Assembly (NCBI RefSeq): GCF_006442315.1
Contig: NZ_VFVY01000009.1
Coordinates: forward strand, 1-64,000
Direction of reading: 5' to 3'
DNA: 64,000 nt
Source of the DNA: Mesorhizobium sp. B2-3-4
Lineage (GTDB): Bacteria; Pseudomonadota; Alphaproteobacteria; Rhizobiales; Rhizobiaceae
In this document: positions 28,053 through 37,585 of the stretch, one piece after another
How positions within the stretch are numbered: the stretch's first letter is position 1
How the letters are laid out: the number at the start of each line of letters is the position of its first letter
Position numbers and translations under genes: made by a program
The notes under the pieces: model-generated
Seen by the model: only the letters and a program-made list of their open reading frames with translations
The model's database searches: none
Told to the model about the DNA's origin: nothing

Positions 28053-28475
28053 ATAAACACGGCACGCAAGATACTCCCGGCGGTCTCGGTAGCGGTGGTA
28101 CGTGGCGACACCGTGCTTCTGGTCAAGCGGGCGCGGCAGCCCTCGCGGGGGCTCTATGCCTTTCCCGGCGGCAAGGTCGAGGCCGGCGAGACGCTAGAGG
28201 ACGCGGCAAGGCGCGAACTGCTGGAAGAGACCGGTTTGCCTGCCACCGGTTTTCGCCCGCTTCGCGAGATACACATCGACGGCAGGGAGGACAGCCACCC
28301 GGTGGATTACCGCCTTACTGTGTTCGGCGCGGACTATGCCGGAGGCGAAGCCGTAGCCAGCGACGACGCCGAGACAGCCGCCTTCTATACGCTCGAGGAG
28401 ATGACCCTGTTGCCGCTCGCCGGCTCGGTTTTCGCGGTCGCCGAGGGCCTTCTCGGTCAGATTCAAACGCGCTGA
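28053..28475 (+). CDS. Nudix hydrolase
   Basis: The Nudix box is complete: GGKVEAGETLEDAARRELLE ... ETG. Strand A of the fold is in ILPAVSVAVVRGDTVLLVKR, which begins before the first usual start codon (GTG at 28095). Reading back, the frame continues to ATA at 28053 (then Asn-Thr-Ala-Arg), with a stop at 28041. The true start may be a rare codon such as ATA or ATC, or an ancestral ATG may have mutated. From 28095 the product is 126 residues. Substrate unknown; MutT-like. Confidence 0.82.
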   Translation: MNTARKILPAVSVAVVRGDTVLLVKRARQPSRGLYAFPGGKVEAGETLEDAARRELLEETGLPATGFRPLREIHIDGREDSHPVDYRLTVFGADYAGGEAVASDDAETAAFYTLEEMTLLPLAGSVFAVAEGLLGQIQTR

Positions 28476-28572
28476 CGCGGCGCTCAAAAATCGCCTTGCA
28501 GGCGACAAATTGTTTCGCCACAAGGCTTATGTTGTCTTGCCAGCCACGACGTCTCAGGCCGTTTCGGTAGAT

Positions 28573-28950
28573 ATGAACCGTCCTTCAATAGTCCTCGCCA
28601 TTTGCCTCGCCGTCGGCGCGGCCGCTCCGGCGCGGCCTGCGTTCAGTGCCGAGTCGCCGTTCGAGCCGGGGCTGATGCGGCTGGCCGAGGTTCTGGGATC
28701 GCTGCATTTCCTGCGCAATCTGTGCGGCGAAAAAGGCGACCAATGGCGGGGCGAAATGGAAAAGCTGCTCGATTCGGAAAATCCCGATCCTGATCGCCGC
28801 GCTCGCTTCATCGCCAGCTTCAACCGGGGCTATCGTTCCTTCGGCGGCACCTATACCCAGTGCACGGCTTCGGCCACCGAAGCCATCAGCCGCTATATGA
28901 GGGAAGGCGAGACGCTGTCGCGCGACATCGCCTCGCGATACGGCAACTGA
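28573..28950 (+). CDS. TIGR02301-like secreted protein
   Basis: The 125-residue protein starts MNRPSIVLAICLAVG with a signal peptide (cut near ARPAFSA). The mature part, LMRLAEVLGSLHFLRNLC and YRSFGGTYTQCTASA, fits the rhizobial TIGR02301 family of unknown function, with two cysteines likely bridged. It lies 97 nt after the Nudix gene. The start is chosen for the signal peptide. Confidence 0.72.
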   Translation: MNRPSIVLAICLAVGAAAPARPAFSAESPFEPGLMRLAEVLGSLHFLRNLCGEKGDQWRGEMEKLLDSENPDPDRRARFIASFNRGYRSFGGTYTQCTASATEAISRYMREGETLSRDIASRYGN

Positions 28951-29300
28951 GCGTCCATCAACAGAAATAAGGCCCTTGGCCTGACATCGCCGTCATATCC
29001 GCTTGTGCCAATGGTGGCTTGGTGCAATCCTCATGTTGCACTTCTGCAACAGCGTTAATCAAACGTTACCGCGCGAATGCGGAATTAACTCAAACTGAAG
29101 GTTTTCGCCCCGCAGGCCGGCCTAATCGGCTAAGTTTGATCCGGGTTGAAACGCAGCTTCGCCAGACACAGTTGGCCCCTGTAAAAAACGATCAAAAAAA
29201 TGTCGTATTTACAGACACTTACTTGGAGCCGCGTGTGAACAGAACAGATCAAGCCTGATCCACACTGATGGGTCGCCGCTTGAAAGGGTGGACATCGCTT
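28951..29300. promoter_or_regulatory. Intergenic region with an imperfect hairpin at 29179-29214
   Basis: This 350-bp gap holds no convincing gene. CTGTAAA-aa-ACGA ... TCGT-a-TTTACAG forms an imperfect stem around an A-rich loop, about 90 bp before the gene at 29301. It could be an operator or mRNA leader structure. The local AT content is higher than in the neighbouring genes. Confidence 0.4.
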
Positions 29301-29558
29301 ATGGAACATGCTGCCAATGACATCGATGCGCTGGTCAGGGAAGAAAAGCGCCTGACGGCGGTCGAGAGCCACAGCGAAGCGTGGGCGGAAGGCCTTTCGG
29401 CAGGCATTGAACCCGAGATCATTGCCGAGGCGGCGCTCGAGACCGCGTTCGGTGAAATGTTGCGCGCCAATGGCGAGACCTCGGCCCTTGCCCTGCTCGA
29501 CCGCATGCGTGAAAAGGTGATTGCTGGCGCCTTCGAACCCGAGCGGCTGCGGCACTGA
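29301..29558 (+). CDS. Small hypothetical protein (85 aa)
   Basis: The frame starts MEHAANDIDALV after GAAAGGGTGGA. The product is a helical, acidic protein (REEKRLTAVESHSEAWAEGL ... ETAFGEMLRANGETSALALL) with no recognised domain; it looks like a conserved rhizobial small cytoplasmic protein. An ATG at 29268 would add 11 residues without a better ribosome site. Confidence 0.6.
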   Translation: MEHAANDIDALVREEKRLTAVESHSEAWAEGLSAGIEPEIIAEAALETAFGEMLRANGETSALALLDRMREKVIAGAFEPERLRH

Positions 29559-29626
29559 ACCGCTTTCGGTTCTTTGACGAATAGATGCCGATCGGGCGGC
29601 ATGCCCGGAGCAAGGAGATACGGGCA

Positions 29627-30415
29627 GTGAACTTTCCGATGTCAGGCAGGCCGAAGGGCCTGGTCCTCCACATCCGCTTCGCTGCTTGCTGTGCCGCGAT
29701 TGCCCTGGTGACGTGCCTAGCAAGCAGCCCTGCCCATGCTCTGAGCGAGATCAAACGCGAAGAACTCCCCGCACCAGTCACACCGTCGGCGGATGACGAC
29801 GTTTCCTCGCCCGGCAACACAATCCCCATGCCGGATCCTTTGGGAACGGCGCCCTCAACCAGCCAGCCGCCTGCCCCGGACGCAGCGGAGCCGGACAGCC
29901 CCCCGGATGGTGGGAGCAACAGGCCACGTGTCGATCCGGAGGTGCCGCTGCCCGAAGTCGTCTACGATCTTGGCAAGCTGCCAGAACCCGTGCGGCGCAT
30001 GCATGATCTGATCATCGAGGCCTGCAAGGGCGGCGATATCGAGAAGCTCAGGCCCTTGATCGGCAAAGGCGAGAGCATGACCCAGCTGTCGCTGGCCGAT
30101 ATCGATGGCGACGCCATCGCCTTCCTCAAAGGGCTGTCCGGCGACCCGGACGGCCAGGAAATCCTGGCCATTCTGGAGGAAGTGCTCTCCGCCGGCTATG
30201 TGCATGTCGATGCCGGCACGCCGCAGGAACTCTATGTCTGGCCGTACTTTTTCGCGCTGCCGCTGGACAAGCTCGACGCCAAGCAGCGGGTCGAGCTGTT
30301 CAAGATCGTCACCGCCAGCGATTTCGACGATATGAAGCAGTTCGGCGCCTACATCTTCTATCGCGTCGGCATCACGCCCGCCGGGCAATGGACCTTCTTC
30401 GTCGCTGGCGATTGA
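29627..30415 (+). CDS. Secreted hypothetical protein with a Pro-rich linker
   Basis: The protein has 262 residues from GTG at 29627, which has AAGGAGAT upstream. It has a signal peptide (ending CLASSPAHALS), a proline-rich acidic linker (about 45-110) and a conserved-looking C-terminal domain (about 115-262: PEPVRRMHDLIIEACKGGDI ... YVWPYFFALPLDKLDAKQRV ... GAYIFYRVGI). Known family not recalled; it is probably periplasmic. An ATG at 29585 would break the signal peptide layout. Confidence 0.68.
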   Translation: MNFPMSGRPKGLVLHIRFAACCAAIALVTCLASSPAHALSEIKREELPAPVTPSADDDVSSPGNTIPMPDPLGTAPSTSQPPAPDAAEPDSPPDGGSNRPRVDPEVPLPEVVYDLGKLPEPVRRMHDLIIEACKGGDIEKLRPLIGKGESMTQLSLADIDGDAIAFLKGLSGDPDGQEILAILEEVLSAGYVHVDAGTPQELYVWPYFFALPLDKLDAKQRVELFKIVTASDFDDMKQFGAYIFYRVGITPAGQWTFFVAGD

Positions 30416-30520
30416 AACAGTCGCTATGTTATCAGGCCGGCGGCGTTCTTATCGACGCCTGCATGCGGCCAATGCGACTGGCTTCGCCAATCAAAGGCGT
30501 CAAGCATTCCGGCCGGTCGC

Positions 30521-31852
30521 CTATCCTGGCAGCGCCTCGGAAAATTCCACCGCCCTGCCCTGTCCCGGCATGACGATTTCGCCCTCCCACATGACGCGCC
30601 GGCCGCGGATGACGGTGCCGACCGGCCAGCCGGTCACCTCCCTGCCGTCATAAGGTGTCCAGCCCGCCTTCGAGCCGGCCTGCGCGTTGGTGATGGTCTC
30701 GCGGCGCTTCATGTCGACAATGGTGAAGTCGGCGTCATAACCGGCCGCGATGCGGCCTTTCCTGGCCATGCCGAAGATGCGCTGCGGGCCGTGGCTGGAG
30801 AGATCGACGAAGCGCTGCAGGGTCAGCCGGCCGGCATTGACGTGGTCGAGCATGATCGGCACCAGCGTCTGCACACCGGTCATGCCCGAGGGCGACGCCG
30901 GATAGGACTTTGCTTTCTCGGCCAAAGTGTGTGGCGCGTGGTCGGAGCCGAGCACGTCGACAATGCCTTGCGCAATGCCATGCCAGACGCCGTCTCGGTG
31001 ACGCTTGTCGCGTACCGGCGGGTTCATCTGGATCAGCGTACCGAGCCGCGCGTAATCGTCGGCGCTCAGCGTCAGATGGTGGGGCGTGGCCTCGCAGGTC
31101 GCGACATCCTTGTGCTGCTCGAGGAACAGGATCTCCTCGGCGGTCGAGATGTGCAGGACATGGATGCGGGCGCGAACGTTGCGCGCGATGCGCACCAGCC
31201 GTTCGGTGCAGCGCAAGGCGGCGATCTCGTCACGCCAGACCGGATGCGATGACGGGTCGCCCTCGACGCGCTCGCCCAGGCGCTCGCGCAGCCGGAACTC
31301 GTCCTCCGAATGAAAGGCGGCGCGGCGGCGGGTGTTTCTCAGGATCGAGGCGACGCCTTCATCGTCCTCGACCAGCAGATCGCCGGTGGACGAGCCCATG
31401 AAGACCTTTATGCCAGCCGCCCCCGGCAGACGTTCGAGGTCGCCGACATCGCCCGCATTGTCGCGGGTGCCGCCAACCCAGAAGGCGAAATCGCAATGCA
31501 TGCGGCCGCTGCCGCGCCGGACCTTGTCGGCAAGCGTCGCCTCGCTGGTGGTCAGCGGGTTGGTGTTGGGCATCTCGAACACGGCGGTAACGCCACCGAG
31601 CACGGCCGCCCGCGATCCCGTTTCCAGGTCTTCCTTGTGCTCCAGCCCCGGTTCGCGGAAATGCACCTGGCTGTCGACGACACCCGGCAGGACATGCAGG
31701 CCGCGGCAGTCGATCGTCTCACCGGCCGACGCCTGCCGGAGATCGCCGATGGCGGCGATGCGTCCATCCCTGATGCCGATGTCGCGCTGCCCCTCGCCGT
31801 CATGATTGACCACCATGCCGCCTGTCAGGATGAGGTCGTAGGTGTTGGCCAT
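30521..31852 (-). CDS. pyrC: Dihydroorotase-like cyclic amidohydrolase
   Basis: The 443-residue TIM-barrel enzyme has the class I dihydroorotase layout: VDSQVHFREPG (60-70), FEMPNTNP, the carbamylated lysine position in GIKVFMG (Lys148), His180 (AFHSEDE), HVLHIST and LGSDHAPH. The first His of the metal HxH pair is Gln62, a variant I have seen in dihydroorotase-annotated proteins but whose activity is less certain. It would close carbamoyl aspartate to dihydroorotate. It is divergent from ygfZ. Confidence 0.8.
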   Translation of the reverse strand: MANTYDLILTGGMVVNHDGEGQRDIGIRDGRIAAIGDLRQASAGETIDCRGLHVLPGVVDSQVHFREPGLEHKEDLETGSRAAVLGGVTAVFEMPNTNPLTTSEATLADKVRRGSGRMHCDFAFWVGGTRDNAGDVGDLERLPGAAGIKVFMGSSTGDLLVEDDEGVASILRNTRRRAAFHSEDEFRLRERLGERVEGDPSSHPVWRDEIAALRCTERLVRIARNVRARIHVLHISTAEEILFLEQHKDVATCEATPHHLTLSADDYARLGTLIQMNPPVRDKRHRDGVWHGIAQGIVDVLGSDHAPHTLAEKAKSYPASPSGMTGVQTLVPIMLDHVNAGRLTLQRFVDLSSHGPQRIFGMARKGRIAAGYDADFTIVDMKRRETITNAQAGSKAGWTPYDGREVTGWPVGTVIRGRRVMWEGEIVMPGQGRAVEFSEALPG

Positions 31853-31933
31853 GGCGATTGATCTCTTGCGGGGGGGATGTCATCGGCTTACGTAATGACC
31901 AACCGTTTTGCAAGATCAGGCCTTTATCCGTTC

Positions 31934-32794
31934 ATGCCCTTTGCCCTGCTGAAAGACCGCGCGCTCATCTCCGTCTCCGGCCCGGATGCCGAACACTTTC
32001 TGCAAAACATCCTGACCACCGATCTCGACGCGCTTGGCGCGCACGAAGCAAAACCCGGCGCGCTGTTGACGCCGCAAGGCAAGATTCTGTTCGACTTCCT
32101 TATCTCGCGTACCGGCGAAAGCGCGTTCCACATCGAATGCCGTGCCGACGTTGCGGACGATTTCATTCGCCGGCTGATGCTCTACAAGCTTCGCGCCAAG
32201 GTCGAGATTGCCAAGTCGGAACAGGCGCTTGTCACGATCGCGTGGGGAAAGGAGTCAATCGCCTCAGAAAATGATTCAACGGCTGTTGCCGACAGGCGTT
32301 TCAACGATGAAGGCGTCACCCGCTCCTATGCCGGCATGATGGAGAGGGACGACATAGCCGCTTGGCACGCCTTTCGCATCGCCCACGGCGTCGCCGAAAG
32401 CAATGCGGACTACGCGTTGAGCGACGCTTTCCCGCACGACGTTCTGCTCGACGAGATGGGCGGCGTCGGTTTCAAGAAGGGCTGCTATGTCGGCCAGGAA
32501 GTCGTCTCGCGCATGCAGCATCGCGGTACGGCGCGGCGGCGCGTGCTGATTGTCCAGGCCGGGCTTCCCCTACCCCCGGCGGGTACCGAACTCACCGTCG
32601 AGGGACGGCCGGTCGGCACGCTCGGCTCCAACGCAGGCACGACCGGGCTCGCCGTCGCCCGCATCGACAGGGTCAAGGCGGCGCTCGATGCCGGTCAGCC
32701 GATCCTGGCGGGCGACGTACCCGTGACGCTCGCCATTCCTGCCTGGGCCAGATTCAGCTTTCCGCAGGAAACCGTCGGCGCGGAGGAGGCCTGA
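31934..32794 (+). CDS. ygfZ: YgfZ/GcvT-fold tetrahydrofolate-binding Fe-S assembly protein
   Basis: The protein has 286 residues from MPFALLKDRA. The family signature KxxCYxGQE appears as KKGCYVGQEVVSR (181-193) with the conserved Cys184. Members help build or repair 4Fe-4S enzymes such as MiaB. The start at 31934 fits the family better than 31877. Its stop overlaps the next start (TGATG). Confidence 0.9.
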   Translation: MPFALLKDRALISVSGPDAEHFLQNILTTDLDALGAHEAKPGALLTPQGKILFDFLISRTGESAFHIECRADVADDFIRRLMLYKLRAKVEIAKSEQALVTIAWGKESIASENDSTAVADRRFNDEGVTRSYAGMMERDDIAAWHAFRIAHGVAESNADYALSDAFPHDVLLDEMGGVGFKKGCYVGQEVVSRMQHRGTARRRVLIVQAGLPLPPAGTELTVEGRPVGTLGSNAGTTGLAVARIDRVKAALDAGQPILAGDVPVTLAIPAWARFSFPQETVGAEEA

Positions 32795-33429
32795 TGGCGG
32801 CGGACCGTGCCGGCGCGCCGCCACGCGCCTGGCAGCGCATGCTGTCCGGCCGCCGGCTCGACCTGCTCGACCCTTCGCCGCTCGACATCGAGATCTCGGA
32901 CATCGCGCACGGGCTCGCCCGCGTCGCGCGCTGGAACGGCCAGACCAGCGGCGACCACGCCTTTTCGGTTGCCCAGCATTCACTGCTGGTCGAGGCGCTG
33001 TTCAACGAACTGATGCCCGAGGCCTCGGCGGACGACCAACTGGCGGCACTGCTGCACGACGCGCCGGAATATGTCATCGGCGACATGATCTCGCCGTTCA
33101 AGTCGGTGATGGGCGGCAGCTACAAGGATTGCGAACTGCGCCTGCAGCGCGCCATCCACCTGCGTTTCTCGCTGCCTCCCGAACCGGCTGCCGGACTGCG
33201 CAAGGAGATCAAGCGCGCCGACCAGATCGCGGCCTATTTCGAGGCGACGCTGCTTGCCGGCTTTTCCACGACCGAGGCGACCGAGTTCTTCGGCCGCCCG
33301 CGCGGTTTTTCCGCCGAGCGTTTCGACCTCACGCCACGCTCGGTTATCTCGGCACAGAACGCCTTCCTGAAGCGGTTTTCGATGATCGAGACGTCAAGAC
33401 ACCGCGCGGCGACGTCCGCGCTAGGGTAG
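32794..33429 (+). CDS. HD-domain phosphohydrolase (YfbR-like)
   Basis: The 211-residue protein has the HD metal ligands in VAQHSLLV (His62) and LLHDAPEYV (His88-Asp89), with IGDMISPFK after them. This matches YfbR-like 5'-nucleotidases acting on deoxynucleotides. The GGAGGAGGCC ribosome site lies inside the end of ygfZ, so the two are coupled. Confidence 0.85.
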   Translation: MAADRAGAPPRAWQRMLSGRRLDLLDPSPLDIEISDIAHGLARVARWNGQTSGDHAFSVAQHSLLVEALFNELMPEASADDQLAALLHDAPEYVIGDMISPFKSVMGGSYKDCELRLQRAIHLRFSLPPEPAAGLRKEIKRADQIAAYFEATLLAGFSTTEATEFFGRPRGFSAERFDLTPRSVISAQNAFLKRFSMIETSRHRAATSALG

Positions 33430-33493
33430 ACAACGCTAAATTAACCCGAAGCGTCAACAGTACGGTGTTCGATCAGCACCGCAGGGGCGCCTC

Positions 33494-35635
33494 ATGCCCG
33501 TCGTGGATGTCAAGGATGGTTCGGTCGTCCCGGAGCGGGCGGCCGAAGGCATGGAACGCCCGCGTCGCGTGCGAGATGAGCTGCGCGAACAGAATGAACG
33601 CTTTTCAGCCGCTGTCGAGAACATGTCGCATGGCCTGTGCATGTTCGACGCCGACGAGCGCATGATCATCTGCAACGGCAACTACATCGACATCTTCCAT
33701 CTTAACGCCAAGGTGATGCGGCCAGGCATCCGTTTCATCGACATCCTGCGGCACAGCGTCGATCTCGGCGTCGCATCGCAAAGCGCCGACGAGCTCTATG
33801 CCATCCGCAAGCCCTATATCGACCAGGCGAAACCCTCTACCTACGAAGAAATCCTGTCCGACGGCCGCATCATCCTCATCTCGCACCGGCCGCTGGCTTC
33901 GGGTGGATGGGTCTCGATCTACGAGGACATCACCGAACAGCGGCGCGCCGAGCAGGATCTCAAGGAGCAGCATCGCCGCTTCGACGCTGCGCTCGCCAAC
34001 ATGTCGCAAGGCCTGCTGATGTACGACGCCGACGGCAAGATGATCGTGCGCAATGGGCGTTTTCTGGAACTCTACGGCGTCACGGCGGCCGATTTTCCGC
34101 TTGGCACGACGCACCGCGACGCGCTCGAACGGCTGCTGAAACTCGGCATCTACACAAAGATCGACGTCGACAACGAAGTCGCCCGGACCGAAGCCTGCCG
34201 GCGGGCGGGGAAAATGCACTCGACGTATCGCCATCTCGCCGACGGCAGGACTATCCTGGTCGTGCGCCAGCCGATGATCGGCGGCGGCTGGGTGGCGACC
34301 TTTGACGACGTCACGGAACGCCGTCTGGCCGAAGAGCGCATGATCCATCTTGCGCATCACGACACGTTGACCGGACTGCCCAACCGATCGATGTTTCGCG
34401 AACGGCTCGACCTTGCGCTCGAGGATACGGCCGCCAGGCCGCTCACGATCTTTTCGCTCGACCTCGACCGCTTCAAGGCAGTCAACGACACCTGGGGGCA
34501 TCCTGCCGGTGACTGGCTGCTGAAGAGCGTGGCCGAACGACTGCAGCATTGCCTGCGCAACGATGCGGACATGATCGCCCGTTTCGGCGGCGATGAGTTC
34601 GTCATCATCCAATCCAACTCCGGGGCCACTGCCGATGCCGAGAAACTGGCGAAGCGCATCGTCGAGGCAATCGCAAAGCCATTTCGCGACAAAAACCGGG
34701 ACATGCATATCGGCGTCAGCCTGGGCATCGCCGTTTTTCCCGCCGATGGCCGTGATGCCGACACGCTGCTGAAGAATGCCGACACGGCGCTCTACCGGGC
34801 CAAGAGCGAAGGGCGAAACCTCTATCGCTTCTTCGAACCTGAAATGGACGCCGTCGTGCAGGCCCGCCGGGCGCTTGAAATCGACCTGGAGGCAGCACTG
34901 CCGCGCCAGGAATTCGATCTCGATTTCCAACCCCTCATGCACATCGCCTCGGGCGAGATCGTCGGTGCGGAGGCCTTGATGCGCTGGCACTCACCAGCGC
35001 GTGGCACTGTCAGGCCCGATCACTTCATTCCGGTCGCCGAAGAAACCGGGCTGATCGTGCCGCTTGGCGAATGGGCGCTGAGGGAAGCCTGCACGGCGGC
35101 TGCAAGCTGGCCGCCCGGTCTGCGCATCGCCGTCAATGTTTCGGCGGTACAACTCAAAAGCGGCGGGTTTGCCCGCGCCGTCATCTCCGCGCTGGCTTTC
35201 TCCGGCGTGCCGGCCGCACGACTGGAACTGGAAATCACCGAAACCGTGCTGATGGACGAGAGCAAGGCCGTGCTGAAGACGCTGCGCGAGTTGCGTGAGC
35301 TCGGCATCCGCATCGCGCTGGACGATTTCGGCACCGGCTATTCCTCGCTCGGCTATCTCAGGCGCTTTCCGGTCGACAAGATCAAGATCGACCGATCATT
35401 CATTCGCGACATCGGCAACCGCGACACGGCGGCGATCGTTCGCTCCATCATCGGGCTCGGGAACGAGCTTGGCATCATCGTCACGGCCGAGGGCGTGGAG
35501 ACCGAAGCGCAACTCGACATGCTGCGCGACAATGGCTGTGTCGAGGCGCAAGGCTACCTGATCGGCGTGCCGTCGAAGGCAGCGGACCTCCAGCGCCTGT
35601 TGACCTCGCGTGCGCCGCACAGGCAGACAGGCTGA
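33494..35635 (+). CDS. PAS-PAS-GGDEF-EAL cyclic-di-GMP protein
   Basis: The 713-residue soluble protein has a short N-terminal coil, two related PAS-like domains (about 40-155 and 165-285; both start with an NMSxGL phrase), a diguanylate cyclase domain with an intact RFGGDEF site (about 364) and a phosphodiesterase domain with an intact EAL (GAEALMRW, about 491) and DDFGTGYSSL. Both activities look possible. No membrane segment is present, so PAS must sense an internal cue. Confidence 0.93.
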   Translation: MPVVDVKDGSVVPERAAEGMERPRRVRDELREQNERFSAAVENMSHGLCMFDADERMIICNGNYIDIFHLNAKVMRPGIRFIDILRHSVDLGVASQSADELYAIRKPYIDQAKPSTYEEILSDGRIILISHRPLASGGWVSIYEDITEQRRAEQDLKEQHRRFDAALANMSQGLLMYDADGKMIVRNGRFLELYGVTAADFPLGTTHRDALERLLKLGIYTKIDVDNEVARTEACRRAGKMHSTYRHLADGRTILVVRQPMIGGGWVATFDDVTERRLAEERMIHLAHHDTLTGLPNRSMFRERLDLALEDTAARPLTIFSLDLDRFKAVNDTWGHPAGDWLLKSVAERLQHCLRNDADMIARFGGDEFVIIQSNSGATADAEKLAKRIVEAIAKPFRDKNRDMHIGVSLGIAVFPADGRDADTLLKNADTALYRAKSEGRNLYRFFEPEMDAVVQARRALEIDLEAALPRQEFDLDFQPLMHIASGEIVGAEALMRWHSPARGTVRPDHFIPVAEETGLIVPLGEWALREACTAAASWPPGLRIAVNVSAVQLKSGGFARAVISALAFSGVPAARLELEITETVLMDESKAVLKTLRELRELGIRIALDDFGTGYSSLGYLRRFPVDKIKIDRSFIRDIGNRDTAAIVRSIIGLGNELGIIVTAEGVETEAQLDMLRDNGCVEAQGYLIGVPSKAADLQRLLTSRAPHRQTG

Positions 35636-35649
35636 GGCATCGGGCAAGC

Positions 35650-36540
35650 TCAGTTCAGCGTTTCCAGGTATTTCTCATGGAAGCTGACATAGCCGGGCTC
35701 GACCACCTTCAGATGCCGCTCGATCAGCGCATGAAACTGCGGCAGCTGATGAAAAGGCACGCCGGGATAGGCGTGATGCTCGGCATGGAACGGCATGTTC
35801 CAGGCAAGCTTGCGTACCGCCCAATTGGTCAGCGTCGTCCTGGTGTTTTCCAGCATGTTGGCGACGAAAGGACAGCGGCCGTGCTCGGCCAGCAGATAAA
35901 GGCGCAGGAATGGTTGTCCAAGCAGTGCCGGCAAGAGCCAGACATGGAGCAGCACACTTGCCTTGAACCAGATGGCAAGCGCCAGCAGCACGACGTAGAA
36001 TCCGATCATCGCGCGTGCCTCGGCACGCACTTTGGGCAGGCCTTTCGGCGGCACATAACTATCGCGGCAGCCGCCACGCGCGTTGGTATAGAGCGTCCTG
36101 AAATGCCCCAACCATACCGGCAGGCCCGACACGTGGGCAATGTATTGCCGCATGGTCTCGGGCTTCGGGAAGGCGAGTTCGGGATCGTTTTCCGGATCCT
36201 GCGTGTAGCGGTGGTGAGCGAAATGGAAGTAGCGGAACCAGTCGGCCGGCAACGCGATCGCAAGACTGCACAGACGGGCCACGCCGTCGTTCAGCCACTG
36301 CGTTTGGAAGGCCGTGCGGTGGACCGTCTCGTGCAGCAGCGTGAACAGAAACACGATCAGGATGCCTTGCGGCAGCATCAGCAACGGCCAGAACGGCACC
36401 TTGGCCGCGATCAGCGATCCAATGATCACGATCGCACCCAAATGAGCGCCAAGCTGGAACAGGCCCGCGGCATCGGATTTGGCCGTCAGGCGGTTGCGCT
36501 CTTCCGGTGTCAGTGACGCGATGATGTCGCGATGGTCCAT
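35650..36540 (-). CDS. Membrane fatty acid desaturase-like di-iron enzyme
   Basis: The 296-residue protein has the three histidine boxes HETVH (70-74), HFAHH (106-110) and HAEHH (about 255) and four hydrophobic segments. The HxxxH / HxxHH / HxxHH pattern marks the FADS superfamily, which includes acyl desaturases and carotenoid hydroxylases. It is divergent from a LysR gene 111 bp away and convergent with the cyclic-di-GMP gene. Confidence 0.87.
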   Translation of the reverse strand: MDHRDIIASLTPEERNRLTAKSDAAGLFQLGAHLGAIVIIGSLIAAKVPFWPLLMLPQGILIVFLFTLLHETVHRTAFQTQWLNDGVARLCSLAIALPADWFRYFHFAHHRYTQDPENDPELAFPKPETMRQYIAHVSGLPVWLGHFRTLYTNARGGCRDSYVPPKGLPKVRAEARAMIGFYVVLLALAIWFKASVLLHVWLLPALLGQPFLRLYLLAEHGRCPFVANMLENTRTTLTNWAVRKLAWNMPFHAEHHAYPGVPFHQLPQFHALIERHLKVVEPGYVSFHEKYLETLN

Positions 36541-36651
36541 CGACTTCGATCCAGTTGAAGGGTTGATGATCCTACTCTACCTGGCGAAAAAGCTTTCCAA
36601 AAACGACGATTCCTGCGATTTTGGTAAGGTAATCTTATCTATCAGGCGATC

Positions 36652-37569
36652 ATGGCCACGCTTCCATCTCTGAAAGGACTTCAGGCTTTCGAGGCCGCGG
36701 CGCGCACGGGCAGCTTTGCCGCGGCAGCGGAGGAGCTCTCGGTTTCGGCCGCCGCCGTCAGCCAGCTGATCCGCACCGTGGAAGAGCAGATGGGCCGCAA
36801 GCTGTTCCATCGGGTCAACCGCCGTGTTGTCCTGACCGAGGCCGGCGTGGAAATGCTGCCACGGCTGACCATGGCCTTCCAGGAGATCGGCAGCGTCTCG
36901 CGCGAACTCAGCGGCGATGCATTGCGCCCGCGCCTGGTGGTATCGGTGCCCCCGTCCATGGCCATGGGCTGGCTATCGCAGCGTCTGGCCGGCTTTGTCG
37001 CGAGGCACGGCGCCGCCGACATATCGCTGCGGGGCGACGACGACCCGGTGCCGTTCGACCGCGAGCTGATCGACATCAGGCTCTCCTACGGACCACATTA
37101 TCGCGAGCACCCGACCGAGGATATCGCGGGGGATGCGGTCTACCCCGTCTGCGCCCCAAGGCTTGCCGGCATGGTCAAGGCTGGCGGCGAACCGCTCGCC
37201 GGGCTGCCGCTGATCCATACCGACTGGGGACCGACAGGAGCGTCTTTTCCGTCCTGGCGCAACTGGTTCGAGGCGGCCGGTGTTGAACCTGGCCGGGCGG
37301 CGCAGCGTGGCCTTTCAGCCAATTCGTCGCGCGCGGCGCTCGATCTCGCCATTTCAGGACTGGGCGTGGCGCTGGCGCAAGGGGTCTACTGTGCCGAAGC
37401 GCTGGAGGACGGCCGGCTGGTCCGACCCGCTGAAAGGGCGATCGCCCTGCGCCAGCCTTATTGCCTGACTGTCCCGGAGCGGAGCGCGAGGCGCGACGTG
37501 GTGACGGCTTTTCGCGATTGGTTGATTGGCGAATGCCAACGCGCCGTGGGCTCATCGGCGTTGCGCTGA
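36652..37569 (+). CDS. LysR-family regulator, GcvA-like
   Basis: The 305-residue protein starts MATLPSLKGLQAFEAAARTG, as GcvA-type LTTRs do, with HTH FAAAAEELSVSAAAVSQLIR. It is divergent from the desaturase gene (111-bp gap), its most likely target. It ends 16 nt from the convergent DUF3303 gene. Confidence 0.9.
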   Translation: MATLPSLKGLQAFEAAARTGSFAAAAEELSVSAAAVSQLIRTVEEQMGRKLFHRVNRRVVLTEAGVEMLPRLTMAFQEIGSVSRELSGDALRPRLVVSVPPSMAMGWLSQRLAGFVARHGAADISLRGDDDPVPFDRELIDIRLSYGPHYREHPTEDIAGDAVYPVCAPRLAGMVKAGGEPLAGLPLIHTDWGPTGASFPSWRNWFEAAGVEPGRAAQRGLSANSSRAALDLAISGLGVALAQGVYCAEALEDGRLVRPAERAIALRQPYCLTVPERSARRDVVTAFRDWLIGECQRAVGSSALR

Positions 37570-37585
37570 CCGGGAGAGGTGATGG

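Noticed and set aside
33605..34990. 461-codon leftward frame opposite the GGDEF-EAL gene
   Set aside because: Antisense shadow; the GGDEF and EAL motifs fix the real frame.
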